Shown in pieces: positions 1-5,582 of a stretch of DNA of 10,600 nucleotides. The notes under the pieces were generated by a model. That model saw nothing but the letters and a program-made list of their open reading frames with translations. It was not told where the DNA came from and searched no databases. This stretch comes from UBA6448 sp051893155 (GTDB lineage: Bacteria > Bacillota_I > Bacilli_A > RF39 > UBA660), in contig JBJFGY010000047.1 of assembly GCA_051893155.1 (NCBI GenBank), positions 1 through 10,600 of the forward strand, in the 5' to 3' direction. How positions within the stretch are numbered: position 1 is the stretch's first letter; each line of letters starts with the position of its first letter. A program made the position numbers and the translations under genes.

Positions 1-25
1 CACGTGCATAGCACGTGGTTTTATT
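1..25 (+). terminator. Possible Rho-independent terminator of a plus-strand gene left of the window
   Basis: A perfect 7-bp inverted repeat (CACGTGC, loop ATA, GCACGTG; positions 1-17) is followed on the plus strand by GTTTTATT. A GC-rich stem plus T-rich tract is the usual intrinsic-terminator shape and would end a gene converging on htpG. The stem may extend leftward beyond the window, and the gene itself is not visible, so the orientation is an inference. Confidence 0.45.
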
Positions 26-26
26 C

Positions 27-45
27 GTTTGGATTTCATCCAAAC
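27..45. repeat. Perfect 8-bp hairpin between two terminators
   Basis: GTTTGGAT and ATCCAAAC form a perfect inverted repeat around a 3-base loop. Neither strand has a convincing T-tract right after it: plus continues AAATAAAAAA and minus continues GAATAAAACC. It is therefore listed as a structural repeat and not as a terminator. It sits between the presumed plus-strand terminator at 1-25 and the htpG terminator at 46-77. Confidence 0.5.
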
Positions 46-77
46 AAATAAAAAACTTTATCATAAAAGATAAAGTT
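46..77 (-). terminator. Rho-independent terminator of htpG
   Basis: On the minus strand AACTTTATC, loop TTTTAT, GATAAAGTT form a 9-bp perfect stem (arms 69-77 and 54-62), followed by TTTTATTT. The upstream arm takes in two bases of the htpG stop codon (76-78), so the stem starts within the gene's last codon. Confidence 0.8.
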
Positions 78-1959
78 ATTTAGATAATAATTCACAAATT
101 AAATTAGATATTTCAGTAGGATTTTCAATACTTAAGCCTTCGATTAATTTAGCCTCAGAATAAAGAATTTTAGTATATTTTTCAAAGTCTTCTTTATTAT
201 CTTTATATAGTTCTTTTAGTTTATTAAGTATTGGATGGCTTTCATTAATTTCTAAAATAAGTTTTGCTTTAGCATTTTCACTATTTGGCATACTATTTAA
301 TACTTTTTGCATTTGTGTAGACATAGCGCCTTCACTAGTTAAACATACTGGATGATTTTTTAATTTATTTGTTATTCTTACTTCAGCAACATTTCCATCT
401 AATAAAGCACTCATTTTAGCAAGCATTTTTTTGTTATCATCATTTTCTTTTTTTAATGCTTCTTTTTCTTCCTGGGTATCTAAATCAAGTGATGAATCAC
501 AAACATTTTTAAAGTTTTTTTCTTCAAAAGTATTTAAAGCGCCTAAAGTAAATTCATCTGCATAATCAGTTAAATATAAAATATCATAATTTTTATTTTT
601 AATTTGTTCTACTTGAGGAAGCATATCAATTTTATCAGTAGTTTCGCCACAAGCATAATAAATTTCTTTTTGATCACTAGCCATAGAATCTACATATTCT
701 TTTAATGTAATAAAATCTTTTTTCTTTGATGAATAAAATATTAATAAATCTGATACTTTATCTTTATTTACCCCATAACTACCATAAATACCAAATTTTA
801 TTTGATTACCAAATTCTTTAAAGAATTTTTTATAACTATCAAAATCATCTTTTAAAATACTTAATAATGCTGAATGGATTTTTGTTTCTAAAGCCTTACC
901 AATATTAATTACACGCTTATCATTTTGAAGTGTTTCTCTTGATATATTAAGTGATAAATCATCAGTATCAACTACCCCTTTAACAAAACTATAATAATCT
1001 GGTAAAAGCTGTTCACATTTTTCCATTATTAAAACTCCATTTGTATAAAGCTCTAAACCTTTTTTATATTCTTTATAATAAAAATCATAAGGTGCATGAC
1101 TTGGTATAAACAAAAGAGCTTTATATGAAGATAATCCTTCAGCAGAATAATGAATAGTTTTTAAAGGCTTTTCATAATCCATAAATTTTGATGTATAAAA
1201 ATTATTGTATTCTTCTTCCGTAATATCTTTTTTATCTTTTTTCCATATAGGAGTCATTGAGTTTATTGTAGTAATTTCTTTATATGTTTCATATTCCTTT
1301 TCACTACCCTCTTTTAAACGAGAATTTTCAACTTCCATTTTTATTGGATATTTTATATAATCACTATATTTTTTTATAATAGATCTAATAGTATATTCTT
1401 CTACAAAATCTGAATATTTTTCATCTTCTGTGTCATCTTTTAAATATAGTTTAATTGTTGTACCAATTTTTTCTCTTTGGCATTTTTGAATAGTATAGCC
1501 ATCTACTCCTTCACTAGTCCAAACATAGGCATCTTCTGCATTAATTTTTTTAGAATATACTTCAACTTTTTTAGCAACCATAAAAGCTGAATAAAAACCT
1601 ACACCAAATTGACCAATAATATCTGTATCTTTACCATTTGGGTTTTCCTCTTTAAATTTTAAAGATCCAGACTGAGCAATAGTACCTAAATTTTCATCTA
1701 GTTCTTTTTCATCCATACCAATACCATTATCAGTAATTGATAGAGTTTTTGCATCTTTATCTACTTCAATACTAATTTGTAAATCTTGAGGATTTACATT
1801 TAAATTAGCATCTTTGCTTGCGGCAAATGATAATTTATCAAGTGCATCACTAGCATTTGAAATAAGTTCCCTTAAAAATATTTCTTTATTTGTATAAATT
1901 GAGTTAATCATCAAGTCAAGAACTTTTTTACTTGATGATTTAAATTCTTTCTTTTTCAT
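76..1959 (-). CDS. htpG: Molecular chaperone HtpG (bacterial Hsp90)
   Basis: This 627-aa protein is a cytosolic, ATP-dependent homodimeric Hsp90 chaperone that helps refold client proteins under stress, usually with the DnaK system (family knowledge). Its length is normal for HtpG. The N-terminal GHKL ATPase domain is intact: ELISNASDALDKL at 31-43 with E31 and N35, DNGIGM at 77-82 with D77, and GQFGVGFYSAF at 116-126. The middle domain carries LNISRETLQ with R341, which matches the ATP-contacting arginine. The remainder fits the C-terminal dimerisation domain. The start is firm: KEFKSSSKKVLDLMINSIYT aligns with the usual Hsp90 N-terminus, and GGAG lies 8 bases upstream. The gene is monocistronic, with its own promoter, a CIRCE operator and a terminator, so HrcA control is likely. 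Identity is almost certain. Confidence 0.97.
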   Translation of the reverse strand: MKKKEFKSSSKKVLDLMINSIYTNKEIFLRELISNASDALDKLSFAASKDANLNVNPQDLQISIEVDKDAKTLSITDNGIGMDEKELDENLGTIAQSGSLKFKEENPNGKDTDIIGQFGVGFYSAFMVAKKVEVYSKKINAEDAYVWTSEGVDGYTIQKCQREKIGTTIKLYLKDDTEDEKYSDFVEEYTIRSIIKKYSDYIKYPIKMEVENSRLKEGSEKEYETYKEITTINSMTPIWKKDKKDITEEEYNNFYTSKFMDYEKPLKTIHYSAEGLSSYKALLFIPSHAPYDFYYKEYKKGLELYTNGVLIMEKCEQLLPDYYSFVKGVVDTDDLSLNISRETLQNDKRVINIGKALETKIHSALLSILKDDFDSYKKFFKEFGNQIKFGIYGSYGVNKDKVSDLLIFYSSKKKDFITLKEYVDSMASDQKEIYYACGETTDKIDMLPQVEQIKNKNYDILYLTDYADEFTLGALNTFEEKNFKNVCDSSLDLDTQEEKEALKKENDDNKKMLAKMSALLDGNVAEVRITNKLKNHPVCLTSEGAMSTQMQKVLNSMPNSENAKAKLILEINESHPILNKLKELYKDNKEDFEKYTKILYSEAKLIEGLSIENPTEISNLICELLSK

Positions 1960-1977
1960 TTTTTCATCTCCAATATA

Positions 1978-2006
1978 GTTATAACACCATTATTAGCACT
2001 TGTCAA
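1978..2006 (-). promoter_or_regulatory. Sigma-A-type promoter of htpG
   Basis: On the minus strand a perfect -35 box TTGACA (2006-2001) is separated by exactly 17 bases from -10 TATAAC (1983-1978), which is preceded by TGT, making an extended -10 (TGTTATAAC). Transcription should start near 1971. That gives a leader of only about 12 nt, GGAGATGAAAAA, with the ribosome binding site at the very 5' end. Confidence 0.85.
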
Positions 2007-2019
2007 TATATAGTGCTAG
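1993..2019. promoter_or_regulatory. CIRCE element (HrcA operator)
   Basis: The plus strand reads TTAGCACTT, 9 bases, TAGTGCTAG. The known CIRCE consensus is TTAGCACTC-N9-GAGTGCTAA, so the spacing is exact. The differences are one base in the plus-strand left arm (final C to T) and two in the right arm (outer bases). The operator covers the -35 box (2001-2006) and reaches into the promoter spacer, so bound HrcA would block RNA polymerase. HrcA itself is not encoded in the window. Confidence 0.88.
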
Positions 2020-2029
2020 TTCATCATTT

Positions 2030-2055
2030 AAAAAAAGATGATTTAATAAAACCAT
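2030..2055 (-). terminator. Rho-independent terminator of the AAA ATPase gene
   Basis: On the minus strand ATGGTTT, loop TATT, AAATCAT form a 7-bp stem containing one G-U pair, followed by C and seven T (2036-2030). It lies 8 bases after the ATPase stop codon and just upstream of the htpG CIRCE/promoter, separating the two transcription units. The stem is AU-rich, so efficiency may be moderate. Confidence 0.6.
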
Positions 2056-2063
2056 TCAATTTA

Positions 2064-3401
2064 TTATTTTTTGTTTTTTAAATATCTTTTTAGCAAGAAA
2101 GTCATAAAATATGGAAATGTATAAAACTTGCCATTAAAGCCAATATTTTTATTACATAGTTTAATTCCATATTTAATATCTTTATAATTATCACTATCAA
2201 TTAGATTTTTTAAAGATACTGTAGAATTATCATTTGCTTTTACTTCTATTGGAATAAGAGAATTGTCATCTCTAATGAAAAAATCCATTTCTATTGTACC
2301 TTTTTCATTTTTATAAAAATACAAATTATATCCTTGTTTTACTAACATATCAGCAACCACATTTACATATATTGCCCCTTTATAAGTGTTAAAATTTTGA
2401 TTTTTTCTTAAATCATCTTGTGCCTCTTCATCGAGTGACCCAATTAATAAGCCTGTATCACCAAAATATATTCTATAATTATTTGGATTATAATTGCCTT
2501 TTAATGGTAAACAAACCTGATTTAAAGAATAACATATATTTATAATTCCTGCTCTATCAAGCCAATCTAATACACCAATATATTCTCTATTTCTCGCACC
2601 ATTTTGAATTTTAGAAATCTGAAATTTTTTATTTTCGTTTCCAAGAAATACTGGAATATTTTTATATACAGTCAAAATCTTACTTTGAGCTAACCTTTCT
2701 GCATATTTTGTAATATCTTCTTCATAGTCTAATAATATTTGTTGTTGCATTTTTAAAATACCACTAAAATTTTTATTTTCTATAAAACTACTTACAATTG
2801 CAGGCATTCCACCTACAATCATATATTCTTTAAAGTTTTCTAACATTACATCATACATAGTACTTGATAGTGGTTCTAATTTTATCATGCTATTTAGCAT
2901 ATCATCAATTACTTCTTCTTTATATCCTTTTGCCCATAAAAATTCTTCAAAATCCATAGAATGTAATACATAGTCTTCTTTGTTTCCAACACTATTAGAT
3001 TCAATTTTTTTATAATTTATGCCCATAAGTGAACCAGAACATATAACATCAAATCTTCCATCTTCTTTAAAAGCTTTTAGTGATGTGGCAGTACTCACAC
3101 ATTCTTGCATTTCATCAAAAAATATAAGAGTTTCTTTTGGAATAATTTCTATTTCTGGACGTCTAAGTGTTATTTCTTTAATTATTTCATCGACATTAAA
3201 AGACCTATCAAATATAGTTTTAAATTCTGGATTAAGTACAAAATTTATTTCAATAAAGGTTTTATAATTATTTTCGCCAAAATTTCTAATTGCATTTGTT
3301 TTTCCTATTTGTCTAGCACCTTTAATAATTAATGGTAATCGGTTAGAATTTTTTTTCCATTCTATTAAATATTTATCTATTTTTCTTTTTAAACGTTTCA
3401 T
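2064..3401 (-). CDS. AAA family ATPase with DUF4143 / PD-(D/E)XK-like C-terminus
   Basis: With the start chosen here the protein is 445 aa. It belongs to the widespread prokaryotic AAA_14 plus DUF4143 ATPases, whose biological role is generally unknown. Visible motifs are a Walker A P-loop GARQIGKT (28-35), Walker B LIFFDEMQEC (92-101), the sensor-like SGSLMG (122-127), and GGMPAIV near 197-203. The C-terminus has a nuclease-fold signature, EMDFF (D373) then IPIEVKA (E386, K388), typical of DUF4143. Catalytic nuclease activity is not implied. The frame stays open to an ATG at 3473, but I prefer the ATG at 3401: family members usually begin close to KRKIDKYLIEWK, an AGAG ribosome binding site precedes it, and a good promoter lies inside the longer reading (3421-3449). 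It forms its own transcription unit between topA and htpG. Confidence 0.88.
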   Translation of the reverse strand: MKRLKRKIDKYLIEWKKNSNRLPLIIKGARQIGKTNAIRNFGENNYKTFIEINFVLNPEFKTIFDRSFNVDEIIKEITLRRPEIEIIPKETLIFFDEMQECVSTATSLKAFKEDGRFDVICSGSLMGINYKKIESNSVGNKEDYVLHSMDFEEFLWAKGYKEEVIDDMLNSMIKLEPLSSTMYDVMLENFKEYMIVGGMPAIVSSFIENKNFSGILKMQQQILLDYEEDITKYAERLAQSKILTVYKNIPVFLGNENKKFQISKIQNGARNREYIGVLDWLDRAGIINICYSLNQVCLPLKGNYNPNNYRIYFGDTGLLIGSLDEEAQDDLRKNQNFNTYKGAIYVNVVADMLVKQGYNLYFYKNEKGTIEMDFFIRDDNSLIPIEVKANDNSTVSLKNLIDSDNYKDIKYGIKLCNKNIGFNGKFYTFPYFMTFLLKRYLKNKK

Positions 3402-3409
3402 CTTTTCAT

Positions 3410-3413
3410 CTCT
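3410..3413 (-). promoter_or_regulatory. Ribosome binding site deciding the ATPase start
   Basis: AGAG lies 8 bases upstream of the ATG at 3401, in the context AGAGATGAAAAG-ATG. The same arrangement, GGAGATGAAAAA-ATG, precedes htpG. The ATGs at 3473 and 3443 have no comparable Shine-Dalgarno sequence and lie upstream of, or inside, the predicted promoter. Confidence 0.6.
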
Positions 3414-3420
3414 AAATAAA

Positions 3421-3449
3421 ATTTTATCACATTTTTCCACCATTTTCAA
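3421..3449 (-). promoter_or_regulatory. Promoter of the AAA ATPase gene, overlapped by a direct repeat
   Basis: On the minus strand -35 TTGAAA (3449-3444) is followed by a 17-base spacer and an extended -10, TGA-TAAAAT (TAAAAT at 3426-3421). The first direct repeat (3428-3439) fills most of the spacer and supplies the TG of the extended -10. Transcription should start near 3413-3414, giving a leader of about 12 nt. Confidence 0.65.
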
Positions 3450-3505
3450 TATATAAAAATCACATTTTTCCATATATTTTTGCTATGCTTTTACACATTT
3501 TTCCA
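3428..3505 (-). repeat. Three 12-bp direct repeats at an exact 33-bp period (candidate operators)
   Basis: TGGAAAAATGTG (minus strand) occurs perfectly at 3428-3439, 3461-3472 and 3494-3505, with a start-to-start distance of 33 bases both times. Between copies the sequence is not conserved, apart from a shared A after the core in two of them, so this is an iterated short site and not a 33-bp tandem duplication. The copy nearest the gene lies inside the promoter spacer and the other two are upstream of the -35. This layout suggests cooperative regulator binding on one DNA face (33 bp is about three helical turns). The binding protein is unknown; the ATPase or an unlinked factor are both possible. 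Confidence 0.75.
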
Positions 3506-3520
3506 TTTTTCATATTTATT

Positions 3521-3548
3521 TTATAAAAAAAAGCGATTTATTTCGCTT
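3521..3548 (-). terminator. Rho-independent terminator of topA and its operon
   Basis: On the minus strand AAGCGA, loop AATAAA, TCGCTT (arms 3548-3543 and 3536-3531) run directly into a tract of eight T, whose first two bases are part of the stem. It begins 9 bases past the topA stop codon and separates the operon from the ATPase promoter region. Confidence 0.82.
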
Positions 3549-3557
3549 ATAATTTTA

Positions 3558-5579
3558 TTAATCACCATCACAAGTTGGGCATATTTTATTACCATTTTTG
3601 TCAACAATTAAATCGCCACAATTTTTACATTTTTCTCCAGTAGGTTTATACCAAGAAGCATATTTGCATTTAGGATAATTTGAGCATCCATAAAAGTCTG
3701 TTCCTTTTTTAGTTTTTCGAACAATTATGTTTCCTGTGCATTTTGGACATTTACAAATTATTTCTTCTTTTTTTTCTTCTTTTTTAATATATTTACATTC
3801 AGGATAATTTGAACATGCTACAAATTTTCCATATTTACCTTTTCTTATTACTAAAGGATTACCACAGTTTGGACATATTTCACCAGTTTCCTGAGCAGGT
3901 TTTTTCTCCATATTTTTAAAAGCATTATCCACAAGTGGGGCAAAATTATCATAAAAATCATGAAGCATTTTTTTATAATCTTCTTTACCTTCAGCAATTT
4001 TATCAAGATCTTCTTCCATTTGAGCTGTATATTTAACGTTTACTATACTTGAGAAAAATTCTTGTAATTTATCAGTTGTTTCATATCCTATTTCAGTTGG
4101 AATAAATTTTTTATCTTCTAAAGTAACATAACCTCTATCTTTAATAGTTGAAATAATAGTTGCATATGTTGAAGGTCTTCCAATACCTAAACTTTCTAGT
4201 TCTTTAATTAATGAGCTTTCTGTGTATCTAGCTGGTGGCTTTGTAAAATGTTGAAATTTTTCAATTTTTTCAGAATCAATTTCTTTATTAAGATAATTGT
4301 TTAAATTTGGAAGCACTGTATCTTCTTGATCTTCATAATCTTTATAAACTTTTAAATAACCATCAAAAGTAAGTACACTACCACTTGCTTTAAAAGCATA
4401 ATCATTATTTAAAAGAGTTATTGTAGTAGATAAAAATCCAGCATCAGCCATTAATGAAGAAAGTGCTCTAGCATAAATTAATTTATATAATTTATATTCA
4501 TCATTAGTTAAATATTTTTTAATATCTTCAGGTGTATTATTAATTGAAGTTGGTCTTATACCTTCATGAGCATCTTGAATATTTTCAGTCTTTTTTTCTT
4601 TTTTTACATAACCGACATATTTATCACCATAAGTTTTTTTTATATATGAAAAAGTTTGATTAACAAATTCGTTTGATATTCTTGTGCTATCTGTACGCAT
4701 ATAGGTAATAAGGCCATGAAACCCATCAGATAATTCAACACCTTCATATAATTTTTGAGCAATTTTCATTGTTTTTGAAGCCGCAAAACCTAATTTATTA
4801 GAAGCAACCTGTTGTAAAGTTGATGTTTTAAATACTTCTTTAGCTTTTCTTTTCTTTTCTTTTTCATTTATATCAGAAACAAGAAATTTTTTAGATAATT
4901 TATTAAGAACTTCATCTGCTTCTTTTTCAGAACCAATTTCAATATCTTTTCCTTTGAAACTATCAAGTTTTGCCGTAAATTCATTAAAAGTTGCTTCAAT
5001 AGTCCAATATTCTTTAGGAACAAAAGCAAGTATTTCTCTTTCTTTATCAACAATTAATTTTAAAGCTACACTTTGAACTCTACCTGCAGATTTTCCTTCA
5101 GTTTTAGATTGCATAACTTTGCTTAATCTAAAACCAATTATTCGGTCTAAAAATCTACGAGCCTCACCACTATGAACTAAATTCATATCAATTCTACGAG
5201 GATTTTCTAAAGCTTTTAAAACAACATCTTTTGTTATTTCATTAAATACAATTCGATCATATTTATCATCAGGAACTTTAAGTTCATCATATAAATGCCA
5301 AGAAATAGTCTCTCCTTCTCTATCAGGATCGGTTGCAAGATAAATATGATCAGCACTTTTTACTAAATCTTTTAAATATTTAACATCTTTTTTCTTACCA
5401 CTTATAATTTGATAATTAGGTTTAAAATCATTTTCAATATCAATACCAAGACCATATTTACCTGTTGTTGCTAAATCTCTAATATGACCTTTTGATGAAA
5501 CTACACTATAATTATTTCCTAAATATTTAGAAATAGTTTTACATTTTGCAGGTGATTCAACAATAATAACATTTTTCAA
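3558..5579 (-). CDS. topA: DNA topoisomerase I (type IA)
   Basis: This 673-aa enzyme relaxes negatively supercoiled DNA through a transient 5'-phosphotyrosine link to one strand. The Toprim domain is at the N-terminus, with VESPAK (E8 predicted to bind metal or catalyse) and DPDREGE at 84-90. SAGRVQS lies at 164-170. The catalytic tyrosine is Y293 in ITYMRTDSTR, and DAHEGIRPT at 336-344 is the usual conserved block. The C-terminus carries three Cys4 zinc ribbons, with cysteines at 569/572/589/595, 611/614/632/638 and 651/654/667/670. The start codon is TTG: it gives the standard MKNVIIVESPAK N-terminus, and AAAGG lies 11 bases upstream, inside the end of the previous gene. The gap from that stop is 3 bases, so translational coupling is likely. 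It is the last gene of the rbgA operon, followed by a strong terminator. Confidence 0.97.
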   Translation of the reverse strand: MKNVIIVESPAKCKTISKYLGNNYSVVSSKGHIRDLATTGKYGLGIDIENDFKPNYQIISGKKKDVKYLKDLVKSADHIYLATDPDREGETISWHLYDELKVPDDKYDRIVFNEITKDVVLKALENPRRIDMNLVHSGEARRFLDRIIGFRLSKVMQSKTEGKSAGRVQSVALKLIVDKEREILAFVPKEYWTIEATFNEFTAKLDSFKGKDIEIGSEKEADEVLNKLSKKFLVSDINEKEKKRKAKEVFKTSTLQQVASNKLGFAASKTMKIAQKLYEGVELSDGFHGLITYMRTDSTRISNEFVNQTFSYIKKTYGDKYVGYVKKEKKTENIQDAHEGIRPTSINNTPEDIKKYLTNDEYKLYKLIYARALSSLMADAGFLSTTITLLNNDYAFKASGSVLTFDGYLKVYKDYEDQEDTVLPNLNNYLNKEIDSEKIEKFQHFTKPPARYTESSLIKELESLGIGRPSTYATIISTIKDRGYVTLEDKKFIPTEIGYETTDKLQEFFSSIVNVKYTAQMEEDLDKIAEGKEDYKKMLHDFYDNFAPLVDNAFKNMEKKPAQETGEICPNCGNPLVIRKGKYGKFVACSNYPECKYIKKEEKKEEIICKCPKCTGNIIVRKTKKGTDFYGCSNYPKCKYASWYKPTGEKCKNCGDLIVDKNGNKICPTCDGD

Positions 5580-5582
5580 TTT

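Noticed and set aside
27..45. Hairpin considered as a second htpG terminator
   Set aside because: On the minus strand the stem is followed by GAATAAAACC, not a T-tract; the hairpin at 54-77 with its T-rich tail already explains termination.
1014..1025. A fourth perfect copy of the 12-mer TGGAAAAATGTG, inside htpG
   Set aside because: It encodes Met-Glu-Lys-Cys in the HtpG reading frame (residues 312-315), is not phased with the other three and is far from a promoter. It also shows that the 12-mer can occur by chance here, so the argument for the array rests on the exact spacing and promoter position.
3019..3332. Plus-strand ORFs opposite the AAA ATPase gene
   Set aside because: They are antisense to conserved ATPase coding sequence (Walker A/B region), have no ribosome binding site and no recognisable protein pattern.
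3433..3441. DnaA-box-like TTTTCCACC near the ATPase promoter
   Set aside because: Only one of the three repeat copies continues into this match, and there is no cluster of DnaA boxes, dnaA/dnaN or other origin feature.
3428..3505. CRISPR array
   Set aside because: The repeated unit is only 12 bp with 21-base gaps, three copies, and no cas genes; it coincides with a promoter, so it fits regulatory sites better.
4868..5053. Minus-strand 61-codon ORF inside topA
   Set aside because: It is an out-of-frame shadow of topA coding sequence with no independent start signal.
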